From Lycocorax pyrrhopterus obiensis (taxonomy: Eukaryota > Chordata > Aves > Passeriformes > Paradisaeidae), in the NCBI GenBank assembly GCA_014706295.1, contig JACSVZ010000016.1:3701168-3765167 (forward strand): DNA of 64,000 bases. Direction: 5' to 3'. A program made the translations under genes and the position numbers. This document shows positions 47,301 to 59,907 of the stretch, piece by piece. Numbering within the stretch: the first letter of the stretch is position 1; each line of letters starts with the position of its first letter. The notes under the pieces are model-generated. The model saw only the letters and a list, made by a program, of their open reading frames with translations. It was not told the DNA's origin and did not search any database.

Positions 47301-50300
47301 ACCTTCATGTGCCGCACTGAAGGAGCTTTAGTCCTTCCTCCCTTTGCTTTCCCAAGCCCCCGGTGCATTCTCTGCTCTCCCTCAGCCCTCTTTGGCAGTG
47401 CAGCCTCTCAAGGGTCCTTCTGCCTCATTCAAAACAAGTGCAAATGTGTGACCTAAGGGAAACCTGAGCGGGACTCAACAAAGGCAAGTTACAAACAGCT
47501 CCACGGCTCCTGAATGGAGATGCAGCTCTGCCTCCCTCCCTCTCCTGTTCTCCCCAGCATTCCCCAGAGAGGCCGAGACGTTCATCTGCATTACAAGCCC
47601 CGAGCTGGCTAAAAGCATCCTTCTTCCCAGTGCAGGGCAGTGGGTGTGATTTATGACTGTGGGTTGGGAGCCACAGAGCTGGCTGGAGGCAATGAAACCG
47701 TGCACGAACTCGCTGACAGGAATCCAGTGGGAAAGGACGTACCCAAAACCAGGAATAGAAAAAGGGCACACAAAGACCAGACCAATGGACTAATTTAGTC
47801 AGGTTCCTTCCACTTGCAGCTTAAAAATTAGAGATGTAAACACTGCTAAATATTCTACCTAGCTTGCCTTTCCTGAAAGAGGGAATGCGGGTAGGGAGAG
47901 GACAGAATTTCTGCCCAGTTGTTTTATTTTTCCCCTGCTCTAAGTCACACACCTAAAAAAGCCCACAGGTATTTGGACAGCTGGAGGCTGCCACTGCAAC
48001 TGTGCAACGCTGTTAGAAAGCAGGACAAAAAGGAAGGAAAAATAAAAAAGCAACATTGTTAATAAAGCAGGCAAAGCCACAGGGGGTTTTTAGTTCTGGC
48101 ATCAGCTGCAAGCACACAAGTATTTGGCAAGTCCCATCCTGCTCCTTGGTTGCTGCAAAATCACTCCACCTTTTGGCACAACTGGCAGCATCTGAGCAGA
48201 GCTCGACCAGAAAGAATACAGCAGGGCACAGAAAGAGCCTGTTAACCTGCACTTACCTACCTTGGCTCAAAGCAGTTCTCTGTCAAAGCCACATTAAAAT
48301 GTAACCACCAGCTGACAGATTTGTTGTTTACTTCAACAACACCTGCAGCTCTATCTTGGACTCTTAGAGAAAATACTACAGGTAAAGCTATAAATTTCAG
48401 TTTCTGCTCGTTTATGTCTGACTGAAAAATTCTCTAGTTGTCTTCAGTGTTTGAGCTCACCCAAAGAGCGAGATGAGGAATTGCAGTGGCTTATGAAACC
48501 AACTGACTTTTTTCCAAAGTAGAGGGAAGCCAATACCTACAAACTCACAAATCTTGTGCTCACTAGGCACAAAAATCAAGTGCTTGTTTTGGAATAAACA
48601 CACAACAAAACCCAAAGAAAAACAGTTTATGAAAAGATTGTGACACAAGACATTTAAATACACATATGCCAATAAAAACCCTTTTGGTTCACATGGGCTT
48701 GGGTTTTTTGTTCAAGCTTTTGCTTGGAATTTTTTTACCTCATTCACGGTGCACAGTAAAGTAACCCACTTCCTTCCATACAAAGTCATTCTCCGGGTCT
48801 ACTTCAAGATTTATTGCCTTTGGACTTCCCCTTTTCTTCATCCTCTTGTCCTACCAAAGAGCCTTGTGTCAAAGACACTGCGCAATCCGTACTGACACTT
48901 CCTCCTTCTCCTTTCCCACAGCCAGAATAACACTGTTGCTGGTGGAACTGCACGTTGCCAGCATCTAAAGCAAAAAAATCTTTGCCAAATTTGGAAGCAC
49001 GGGGTGAATGCTGAGGGATTGCTCCAGCCACGCAACGCTCATGCCCATCTCAGAGCTCCCTGGTGCTCTGGAGAACAAACACTGCACTGTGCTCCTGCCC
49101 GCCTCTCCCCAGCGCAGACCATGGGGATGGGATGAGGAGCAGCACCCTGTCCTGGGATGGCCAGAGACCAGGATCTCAAAACACACCTTTGTGCTGTCCT
49201 CGCTGTGCTGCAGACACCAGGAAACTCAAATAACTCTCCTGCAGCTCACACACCCGAGCTGCCCAGGTGTGAGCACTGCGGGCCAGCTCTCTCTCTGCTC
49301 CAGCTGCCCAGCACACAGAGAGGGTCTGCAGGCCAGGAAACTGCTATTTATACAAATAAATAAATGAATTCTCACAGGCATGCTCACATTTTTGCACACT
49401 GAAATCTATTTGGGCAACTGCTCAAAGAACAACTGAGGATTATACTAAAACCACTCCTGTAATGCCAGGGCTTCCACTCACATGCCCCCTATGACAACTT
49501 AATTAACAGTTTCGTTACTCAAGTCAGGTTGTTCTGTTCTCTTCATAAGAGCTTCATCAGGACTGAGCCATCTATACCCTTGCTGGGCACAGGATTTCCC
49601 AAGTAAATGGGGTTGTCAGAACTGTTTTAAAATTCTCCCCTCCTCTCCCATTAATTCTCTCTACAACTCCTTTTTCCCCTTCTAATTTCGCCATCGTAGT
49701 CATTCAACGGCAGGCAGAAGTTGGCTCAGTAAATTATTCTCAGCTCAACATACTAAACTTTCAAATAAAAATGTGAGTAAATTCCACATCAGTCCTGAAA
49801 TTCCCTTGAGTTTATGAGAGGTCAGGGCAGCACTAGGCAAAGCAGGGAAGAAAAAGGTTTTAACCCCACATTCCTGGCTAAGAATACTCTTTATCTTCCT
49901 CCTTCCAGCCCCCAGCACAGAAAAATCTCTGTATTTCAGGAGCAGAGGTAGAATAATTAGAAGTTGGACAGTGGTGAGAACTGTGCTTTGAAAATCCAGT
50001 GTGGCCCTTCCTACTTCTTTTGGAAACAGGAACTCACGGTGACAAAGAATGAGCAGAAACACTGGGCAGTTAAGTTCCCAGGCTATACTGCACAGTTAAG
50101 CCACCTCATATGCAAGCAAAGCAACAGAGATACATTAAGTGCACAAAGAGGACGTTTTTGATTCTTTAGTGAGCTGCTTTACTTTTCTTTTTTTTTTTTT
50201 TAAATATCAGTATGAAGAGCATAATAACTTATCTGTTCAGTCTGTTTGCTTTTATTTCACATATTCAAATAGTTCAACAACATATCATTGACCAAACTCT

Positions 50301-50941
50301 GACATGGAATGGCAAACCCATTTCTACAGCAGAGAGTAGCAGGGGGCTGTGCTGAGATGTGCACGCTGCAGAGGTGCACCAAGTTCACTTTTCACATCTG
50401 AGGTTTCACACAAAGGAAGAAAACAGGAAGCGGTTACCTACAGCTGAAGCCAGCAGCAACCCATTCCAAGGTGAAAAGTTTGAGTTTCTAAATGTAAAGA
50501 TTCTCTTTCAGACCATTCTCCTACTTTCTGCAATTCTACAAAGGACACCAAAATGAGGACCATGAGCTGCGCTTACAGTTGTGAGCATTTAGCTTTTATA
50601 GGTCTAATGATCATTTATTTGTTTCCATCGCTGCTTACAGCAGCACCTTAAATCAGTCTTCACACGATTTAAACAGACAGCACGGGCAAGTGGAGAAAAT
50701 GCAGATCTAAACCGTGCCTTTGATCACCACCAGCTTCTTCTGTAGCACTGTACAGGACAAGCAATTTGGGAAGTGTGCAGGGCTTGTGCCACAGCTTATG
50801 GATGCTGAAAAAGCTCCAGCAGAGAATTTCTTCAGCTCTCTGCAGCATTTTTGTGAGAGTTCTGTCTTTCCCACGCAAGTAACTCAAAACAATGTGACAG
50901 TTTTGTAAACTTCTTGCAGGTGCGGATTGTTTTGGAAGAAT
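47301..50941. other. Unique noncoding sequence
   Basis: About 3.6 kb with no gene or repeat that I recognise. Short A or T runs near 50190 are the only simple repeats. Confidence 0.6.
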
Positions 50942-51157
50942 TGTTATGGTTCTAACTAGAAAAACATTCAGAGATGGGTGTCTTAGAACTTGACCAATCC
51001 TCTTAAGGGGTGGATGGCAAAAAACCAATTACCTTATGCCATTTAATACACTTTGTGAACCAACATATAAAAGCCTTCTGAGAATTCATTAAATCGCTTC
51101 CATCTATCCCTGAGCCTGGACTTCGTGTCGTTTCTCTGCTCATCCGTGGGGAAAACA
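50942..51157 (+). mobile_element. Possible LTR fragment
   Basis: The signals are ordered as in a retroviral LTR: CCAAT at 50993-50997 and 51025-51029, TATAAAA at 51066-51072, and ATTAAA at 51088-51093. A GT/T-rich end follows (TTCGTGTCGTTTCTCTGCTC) and closes GTGGGGAAAACA. TGTTATGGTTCTAACTAG at 50942 is a plausible left end. No flanking duplication was found, so the limits, and whether this is an LTR at all, are uncertain. The alternative is a host promoter, but no exon follows. Confidence 0.45.
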
Positions 51158-54100
51158 GCGACAACAGCTCACCATTTATCCAGCACCCAGCAAGACCCCA
51201 CTGCCACACAACTCCCCACCAACCTAAGGAACAGCCTCCTCAAAAATGCAGCTTATGACTCGCTGCTTTACAATAAATACCTTAATGCCACACCTCCTGA
51301 GCCAGCTCAGCGAGTGCTGGTGAGTCTGAGGGCAGCAAGTGCTGCAGGAATCTCGGGCAACTCATGTTTTTCCCTCATTAAGATTTTGTTTCTTGGCCTG
51401 AGGCTGCCTGGGAGGGTTCCCAGTCTCTAACAGAGATGTCCCTGCTCCTTCTCCCTTTCTGTGGGTACCATGAAATCACACTTGCTAAAGACAAACCTCA
51501 TAGCCTCATAAAAATGTTTCTCAGACACATTTTCTCTCTTTGCCATGTACCAGAATGCATCACTTTCCAAGAATATCTTTTACCAGCATTTCACATGTCC
51601 TCAGGCAAGCCCAATTCAGCTCTGTCACAAAATGTCCACTTTGTGCCTCAGGTAAATCCCAGCTGGTCATCGGGTGGCACCACACATTTCATTCTGCATA
51701 TTTATTTATAACTTTGATAGTTAAAACCACTTTTCTCAGAGGCTCACAATATGACTGAAACAGCAGATCACAGGCAGTGGGAGAACTGCAGGGGAAGCAT
51801 ATCCCTCATCGTCTTGTTCCCTCTCTTAGCATGTGTTAAGGGATTCATATCAGCATTTCCCTGGTAACACAATATTGGCCGTGTTCCAGCAAGGTCAAAA
51901 ATTCCCTCCACAGACTTAGCCACTGCTTTCCATTCCAGCATCTGCATCACTCTTCTCCCAGCTAATGGCATCTACTGAACACACTGAAACATCAGATCAT
52001 GGGGTCACTTTGAAAGCTGGCTCACACATTTAAGAGACAGTCAGAGCTCAAAGATACTCTGTTTTGGCATGAGAACTGTGATAGGAACTCAAATAGTATG
52101 TCCAGGAGGAAAAATTTATGTATCAAGGAAAAGAGAGTACAAAAGTTCTGTTAACCCCATCTCTGCACCCTGTTTCTTAATTCCTGTGGGAAAATTAGAC
52201 TCTTTTTTAAGATGCTGATGGCGATTTCTCTGCACTGACAATTGGCACAACTCTTCAAACCTAAGGAAGGAAATAGTCATGGCCTGAATAAATAGGAAAT
52301 AAAGAAGATTAGCACAGAATTTCAGATGACATTTCTATCAGTTCTAGCCAGCAGGTGCTGCTCTGGCAATAGGACGTTAAGAGTAACAAAAGCTACAGAA
52401 AAACAACTGCACCACATGAAGACAAAGAAACATCATATGGATGCATGAAAATGAACAATTAAAACTACAACTGTTACATGGAGAAGAAAACCATAAATAT
52501 TTCAGCCCTATTATTATCGATGCTGCATGCCACAGCTACATTCTGTTCTGTATCATTACATCTTCACTGGCTAATTTCACAAATAACATCCTATTAACAA
52601 TATGTTGACTTCAAACCATTGTTATCTCTTCTCCTCCCATTCTCTGACACTGAAATTGTTCCAAGGACATTTGAAACATCAGGAACTAAGTAATAAAATA
52701 GTTTCTTGCCCCACTCTAGTGTAAAAAGCAGCCCAAACATGCTGTAAGTAGAGGTGAAAAGGAGAAAGTCACAAAGATTTTTAGATTTTTTTAAAAAAAG
52801 AATTAACTGAATCACTGTTCAACATTTGCCCCACCCCCTCACTTCTGTAACCTCTCCTCTTTCTAAACCACTTCCAGTCCAGAGGGGAAACATAAGGGGC
52901 TTTCTATTCATGGAATATTTATGGACCTGGAGACCCGGGAGCCTTGAAAAGAAGGAAGATTCATGCATAATACAGGGACAGGACTTGCTGTATGAAAGGA
53001 CAAATTTACCACACTGGCAGACTGAACTAAGTGGCATGAAACCCATCAGAAAAAACCCCATGGCTCACAAGTTATGAATACTGGACAAGAACCAAATACC
53101 AGAACTGGTAACCAGCACACACTGTACAGCATAATGACACTTCCTATTACAATTTGTTAGCTGATAAATGATCAAGCTTATTAAATTAACCTTTTCCCAC
53201 CAGCAGTTGACTGAAAAGTTCCCTCCCCTCTTAATTACAAGGAGATTAGGAGAAACTAAAAAATAATTGTAAGTAATTTATACAATGGAAGAACCCTCAA
53301 TTCTTCAGTATGACATACCACATAAAACAGATCCATCACGAGGCATTGCTCTTTACCTCTGAACAATGAATGATACAGAACCTGATCCAGTGACTGCCAA
53401 AAAGCCAAAACAAAGATGTTCACACCATTCTTTTCTCTCCCTGAATGGCTGTTTGCTCATTTCTGCTCATTCTTTATCAGCACAATTCCAGTCTTATAAT
53501 GAGAAGGTACAAAAGCAATACTTTTTTTTTTTAACCCCAGCAAATAAGAAAATGATAAATTTCAAACAGAACAGGGGGTGTTGCAGATGTCAGGAGTGTG
53601 TACTACAGATGGACTGTAAAGCTGTATTACAGGCCAACCACACGAAAAAAGAACAGATGTGAAGGTATCGTGCCTTCCTTTAGCAAGCTGAGAAACAGAG
53701 AAGGAAAACCACCTCCTTCTCAACAAAAAAGGACGACCTCCTCCAGATCCCAAACTCCTTTTGTCTACTGATTGTTTGTGGAGGTCCAAAATGAAGAGAC
53801 TAAAGATTTAAAATGACAGAAATCCCCACATGACCATAACACACACAAAAAACCTCTTCACTGTGTGAATACAACCTGATGTCCTTCAACATTACCGTAA
53901 AACAACCATTACAGTACCACACGTCTTCTCCCAAGTAGTTTTCAACTTTTCCAGTGGTTTGTGGGGAAGGTTTCTAGAAAAGTGTAGTATTTCACCTTTT
54001 CCAGTTCACACCACTTCCTTAAGCAGCTGCTAATGGACATAAGGACATTTTATTTTTTAAGCTATATGCAAGCTTGTTCAAACTCACTTGGCCTGGGTCT

Positions 54101-57100
54101 TTCACAGACCCCTTAGAAAGAGTCCATGATATACATGTAGGAGCTGAGAAAGCAAAGGCTGAAACAGCAGTTATGGCAACGTTTTCCAGAGGTTCATCAC
54201 AGCAGACACAAGGGGAAGTTGCAGAGTCCCCAGTGTGGTTCCTTCCTTCAGAGGTCTGGGAGTCCCAGGTTCCGTGGAAGCTCCAGAGCGAGCAGGATGG
54301 GCTGCACCCCATGGTTCAGCCTGGTGCTGAGCTCCACGTGGCTTTACCAGAGGGCATGGAAGTACAGACAGCCTCAATAAAACACCCTATCACCGAGCCT
54401 GGGGAGAGGGAGCAGACAGAGTGGTTTTTTTCTGCTTCGTTCTTGCTTTTTCCCAGCTCTGAAGCAGCACCGAGAATACGAAGACAACGTTGTCACTTCA
54501 ACTTTCTCTGAGAAATAAAACTAGAACGTGCCCTTCAATTCTCTTTGAGAAGCATCTGAGTTCAAGAAACTCTTTTATCAGGATTAGAGGTGAGGCTGAA
54601 AGCAAATGGTTTCTCTTAGCTGGTAAAAAAAATGCATTCCATTTCTCAACCTCCCCAGCCCCTGGGCCAAGAGTTTCATGCATATTTGACATGTTTTCCA
54701 TCTAGACAGCAATACAGCATTTCTACCCACTTTCTTTTTTCTTTTAAGTGACTAAAGTGCACAGTGTTTCTTTCTGAGAGTCAATTTATTTTTTTTTTAT
54801 TGTATCTGAATACTCTGGGATTTTTATCTTGACTTCACATGTTCTAATATGTTAAAAAAAAAAGAAAAAAGTAAGGTATATATTATGAACAAAAGCTGTT
54901 TGCAGTAAACTAGAAAGCGCTTATGGGGTTGTTATTTACTATTTAGGATTGTCATTACTATCACAGGAGAACCTAGAAGTTTTTAAGCGAGATCTGCCAT
55001 TCTACCATGTTAGGACATACACAAAGCAAAGGCTCATCCTGGCCCAAGGCACCTGCAATACCTATAAAAAACCCAAAAGAAGCAGGGGGTGAGAGAGAAC
55101 GTACACGTGCTAGCAAGAAAAACACAGAGAGAGGGTGAAGTTGGTTGCCCAGTGCTATGAGAAGGCAGGAGAAGAGAGATGGAATAAAATGCAATGTGCA
55201 TCACTCTAAACTTGTGCTGATATTTCAAACAACCTTAACTGAAGTCCTAGTTACAACCTTGGGGATGCAGTAGAAAAAGTTCCCTCCATAATGCAACAAA
55301 GAAAACTTTTTAATACTTGTAATTAACCACAGATCAACTGTAGCAGATTTTAGCAGCGTTTAATCATTTCAGTACTTGTGATTTTTTGGTTTAAAAAGTA
55401 TTTGGAAAAATTCGAGCAATTTAAACTCAAAAGAATTCCTTGACCTAAGAGAAGTGAATGCTGACTTCCAGATGCTTTTCCACTATTCAGAAAATGTATG
55501 CATTAATTATAAAAACCATCATATTTTTATTTGCTTTTAAAAGTCAGAATGTTTGGGTTGTGCTTGCAGTGATTGCTGTCGGTCAGGGAAGTGCAAGGTT
55601 AAGCTACAGCATATGTGTGGTAATGACAACAAACACTGATCTAAGTGCAATGAAAGCAACTGCAACAAATGCTTAGAAAAGGGTAAAGCAGGCAGAAAAA
55701 TGCTTGTTTGATCATTTCCACGGCGATGCTTGTTTTCAAAATCTCATCTTCTCTTTTGCCTAAAGTTAAAAAAGTTAAACTCTTGCAGTTTCAAAGTAAG
55801 AATGTTTTCATTATCTTGTTCTATTTCTCCCCTAAACAAATCCATACTTTTCTATAACATTTTCTGTAGAAATTGACAGAAACACAGGAGAAGTAACAAA
55901 GTGTTGTTTGAGACTTGTTTAACCTTAACCAGGACTGGTGGTCCAGAGGTTACCAAGTGCCTGTGAACGCACACAGGTCACCTCCTCCTCCTAATCCACT
56001 CTTTTTACCCTCCACTGCTACAGCTGAGTGTAACTGCTTAAAAAATCACTGTGGAAAAAGCAGCATGCTACATTTTACCACAGACTCAAAGAAGGCACTT
56101 GGAATTACTATTCACCCTGCCCCTCCACCAAATTTTAGGATAAAAGCTGACTGTAAGTGTAACTCCATCCAACAGTGAAGTTTCCCAAAGACATTCAAAT
56201 GAAACAGTAATCCAGGATTGAAGAAACGAAGCACAAAAGTCAGAAAACAAATTATATCCCTTGAAAATGTATTCCTCAAGCATGTCAAAATCTCTTGTTT
56301 TCCTACTGTTACAGCTGTGGAGCTCACAGGGACACCAAATGGTGCATCAGGATGGGACAACATAAATAATGCCACCCCCAGCAGGTGCCAATTCATCCTG
56401 TTTCTTTTCCCCCCCCAGGTGAACCTGCAGAAAGTCTAAACCTCTACCAAATCTCCAGAGAGCTTCTGGCAATATTTGGCTTCTGCACGGGGAGGCTTGG
56501 AAGGAAACAGTTTGTACCCTGCAAACAGGCAAATGCAACGGAGCAGTTTTAGAAAGATGACAAATCATGCACAGATATAAACGGAGCTGTTCACACCAGT
56601 TCTACCTTTCTTGCTTTTCTCATGTCTTTTGTCCCTCTGTCCCATCTTTCTCCAAGAAGGATTTTGGATCCTGCTCTCAGAGACTTTTCAAGGGAACTGT
56701 CCCAGATGCAGACTGCAAGCAAACAGTGCATTTTCCTCACCAACAACACTGAGATGTATCGATGGGTGCTTTGGCTTCACATTTTCAAAGCATGTGTAGG
56801 AGGCACTGCAATGGTTCCACTACTGTTTGAATTAGTGACCTCGTGTCTAAGAAAGGTGGTCTCCCTTTTCTACAATTCATTTGTCTGTGAGAGCTGAAGT
56901 GCTGTATTCTGGTCTCAGATTTCTTTTTGCCTATCCATTTAGCATTGCTGTCCATTCTTATTACAGGAATCAGGAAACCTACTGTCACAAGCAACCACTA
57001 GTTTCACAAACAGCCTGACACCCTCTCTCCCCTGGAAGGTACCACAAAACCTTCCAAATGATTTGGGTTTTCCCACCTTGCTACTTTACATGTTCACAAA

Positions 57101-58424
57101 TAGATCTGCATTAACGGATTTCAGAAAGAATTACATTAAAGATAAAGGAGGCAGAATGTCACAGGGATGAAGGGACTCCTTAGGAATTGTGGAGTCTTTC
57201 ACCTAATTAATGAAGTCAAAGAAATTCCAGCTAACATATTTCATGACAAACGTCCCCCCACGTTTTTGCAAAGCCTATGCATTTATATCCAAGTGGCATC
57301 TACTCATATGCTACACCTATTGCAAATTATGTCAATATACATAACATATACACACTAGCATAGCAGGAGCACTTAGTATATGTTTCTATCTGCAGAGGAA
57401 TTCATTATGGGAAACAGAAGGCTTTTCTCTGCAAGGAAATTTGTCTCAATGGATGCAGGAGTGGGTTTCTCTCCCCTCTCCTCTTCTTTTGCTATTACTC
57501 ATTAAATGGATAATTTCCTTTTATAAACAAAGGAGTCCATATAATAAGTAGGCATGTTTGGATAGATCTTTAATGAAATCATAGTCTCCTCGTCTCCCAG
57601 CCTGAAAGATGAAACCTAAACCCAGGGCTCCCAAGAGCCAATCCCTTCTCAGCTGGACTGTATACAAGAGCACCCAGCCCCTCTCTGACTGACCTTCAGA
57701 GTGCCTGGCCAGCAGCCTGGCCAACCTCTTTTAAATACCTCATAGGCAGAGTGATGATTTCAGCAGAAGCTGCTTATATGTGGTTTAGAGAACGTAATTC
57801 TTCCCCATTTCACTGTTGTATCTGGAGATCTCCAGAGAGATCCAGAGAACATTCCCTCCACAGTTTCCCTTGACTGTTTCTTATCGAAGTTTACCACAGA
57901 CAGATTTTGACAACAGCAACTCCTCAGAAACCCATTGTGGTTTCTGAAGCATCAAGCTCCCAAAGAATAAGCCAGAAACTTCAGCCAGCTTGCAATATCT
58001 AGCTTTTTGTATAAAAAAAATCAGGTGAGCATTAAGACACTGGCCACCAAAAACGAAACAAAAACATGTAACCTGGCACTTTGAGAAGTAGCCATAAAAC
58101 ATGGCTCATCATCGGGGTGACTCCTGCATTGAAAACCTACCCTGTTTGGAATCACTTGCTAAGTTCCAGTATTCTTTTATTTATTATTCTTTATTCAGTG
58201 TTGTCAGAATCCATACTGTTGTTCCACAAAACACGCTTTGATTTACTTTTCAAAATGAACTAAGAATTAAACCATTCCAGTGTTCCAAGGTGCTCAGAAA
58301 TCACCAGATCAGGTGAGAAAAGTGCCTGAAGAATTACATTTAAAATACAAGGGTATAGTATATGCTCCCTTCTGGGAAAGCTATCACAAAATACAGGACT
58401 CCTTCCAGCTTTTGTTGATTTTTA
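51158..58424. other. Unique noncoding sequence
   Basis: About 7.3 kb with no supported gene or interspersed repeat. The ORFs (up to 145 codons at 54074-54511) have no family resemblance. Homopolymer A/T runs near 53520, 54790 and 54855 are present. Confidence 0.6.
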
Positions 58425-58429
58425 ACCTG
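58425..58429. repeat. Target-site duplication ACCTG (left)
   Basis: ACCTG adjoins the LTR's outer TGTAGTG end and is repeated exactly at 59903-59907 on the other side. Confidence 0.85.
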
Positions 58430-59902
58430 TGTAGTGTTCAGGTGCTGGCCAGACACCAGGCACCCACAAAAGCCGCTCACTCATCCTCCCCTGCCACAGC
58501 TGGGCAGAGGAGAGAAAATTTAGCGAAGGGTTCATGAGTTGAGGTAAGGACTGGGAGAAAACACTCCAGTGGCAAAACAGGCTCATCTTAGAGATATAAA
58601 GTAAATTTATTACTAAGATCAGAGCAGGAAACTGAGAAGTAAAATAAGCCTTTAAAAACACCTTTTTCGCCCCAACCCCTCCCTCCTTCCCACCGACAGC
58701 TCAGGGACACAGGGCATGGGGGTTTGGTCAGTTCATCACCCGAGGTTTTGTTCCGCTGCTCAGGGAGAGGAGTCCTTCCCCTGCTGCACCATGGGATCCC
58801 TCCATGGGAGACAGTTCTCCATGAACTTCTCCAGCCTGGTTCCAATCTCACAAGCAGCAGTTCTCCCAAAACTGCTGCAGTGTGAATCCCTCCCACAGGC
58901 ACACAGTCCTCCCAAAATTGCTGTGGCATGGGTCACTCTTCCATGGGGTGCAGCCCTCCAAGGACAGGCTGCTCCAGCCTGGAAGCAGGGCCCCCCTCTT
59001 TCCACCAGGTCTCCCACTGGATCACAGCCTCCTCCAGGCATCCACCCTCTTTGGCCTGGGCACCTCCCCCACGGGCTGTGGGTGGATCTCTGCATCCCCC
59101 ATGGATCCCCATTGCCTGTGGATGGATCTCTGCATCCCCCGTGGATCCCCAGGGGCTGTGGGTGGATCTCTGCATCCCCCATGGATCCCCATTGCCTGTG
59201 GATGGATCTCTGCATCCCCTGTGGATCCCCATTGCCTGTGGGTGGATCTCTCCATCCCCCGTGGATCCCCACAGGCTGCGGGTGGATCTCTGCATCCCCC
59301 ATGGATCCCCATTGCCTGTGGATGGATCTCTGCATCCCCCGTGGATCCCCAGGGGCTGTGGGTGGATCTCTGCATCCCCCATGGATCCCCATTGCCTGTG
59401 GATGGATCTCTGCATCCCCTGTGGATCCCCATTGCCTGTGGGTGGATCTCTCCATCCCCCGTGGATCCCCACAGGCTGCGGGTGGATCTCTGCATCCTCT
59501 GTGGATCCCCATGGGCCGCAGGGGCACAGCTGCTTCACCATGGTCATCACCACGGCCTGCAGAGGAATCCCAGCTCCGGTGCCTGGAGCACCTCCTGCCC
59601 CTCCCTCCCCACAGACCTTGGTGTCTCCATGTTGTTCCCCTCACATGTTCTCACCTCCTCCTCTTCTCTAGCTGGAACTAACAGTGTGCCCCCCTTTGTT
59701 TTGATTTTCTTCTTAAATCTGTTATCACAGAGGTGTTACCATCATCTCTAATTGGCCCAGCCTTGGCCAGCAGCACGTCCATCTTCAGAGCCATCAGGGA
59801 TTGGCTCTGCTGGACATGGTGGGAGCTTCCAGCAGCTTCTAACAGAAACCACCCCTGTGTCCCCCCCCGCTACCAAAAACCAGGCCGTGCAAAACCAACA
59901 CA
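58430..59902 (-). mobile_element. Solo LTR of an endogenous retrovirus, 1,473 bp, minus strand
   Basis: On the plus strand the element runs from TGTAGTGTTCAGG to AACCAACACA and is flanked by perfect ACCTG duplications, which fixes both ends. Signals read on the minus strand in LTR order: two CCAAT boxes (59804-59800 and 59755-59751), a TATA-like ATTTAAG (about 59718-59712), then a very long transcribed stretch, AATAAA at 58611-58606, and about 180 bp to the end. The long middle carries related 'CCATGGG/GGATCC' segments and a 40-bp tandem array. There is no gag, pol or env sequence. It matches from memory a common avian LTR type; no family name is assigned. The ORFs of 157-321 codons in four or more frames come from the stop-poor repeats and are not genes. 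Confidence 0.9.
59071..59520. repeat. 40-bp tandem array with 200-bp higher-order units
   Basis: About eleven 40-bp units have the core GGTGGATCTCTGCATCCCCC followed by RTGGATCCCC and a variable CTGTG-type spacer. Five variant units form a 200-bp block: 59101-59300 and 59301-59500 are identical except at two positions near the end (198/200). Every unit carries a GGATCC. The array lies inside the LTR, downstream of its TATA-like box. It is probably variable in copy number between individuals and prone to assembly collapse. Confidence 0.97.
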
Positions 59903-59907
59903 ACCTG
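59903..59907. repeat. Target-site duplication ACCTG (right)
   Basis: Exact copy of 58425-58429, directly after the LTR's CACA. Confidence 0.85.

Noticed and set aside
58716..59751. ORFs of 157-321 codons in several frames and both strands with a repeated WGSMGDAEIHPQ- or GWISASPMDPH-type peptide
   Set aside because: They lie within the solo LTR and its 40-bp array. Openness in many frames at once is due to a stop-poor repeat, not coding selection.
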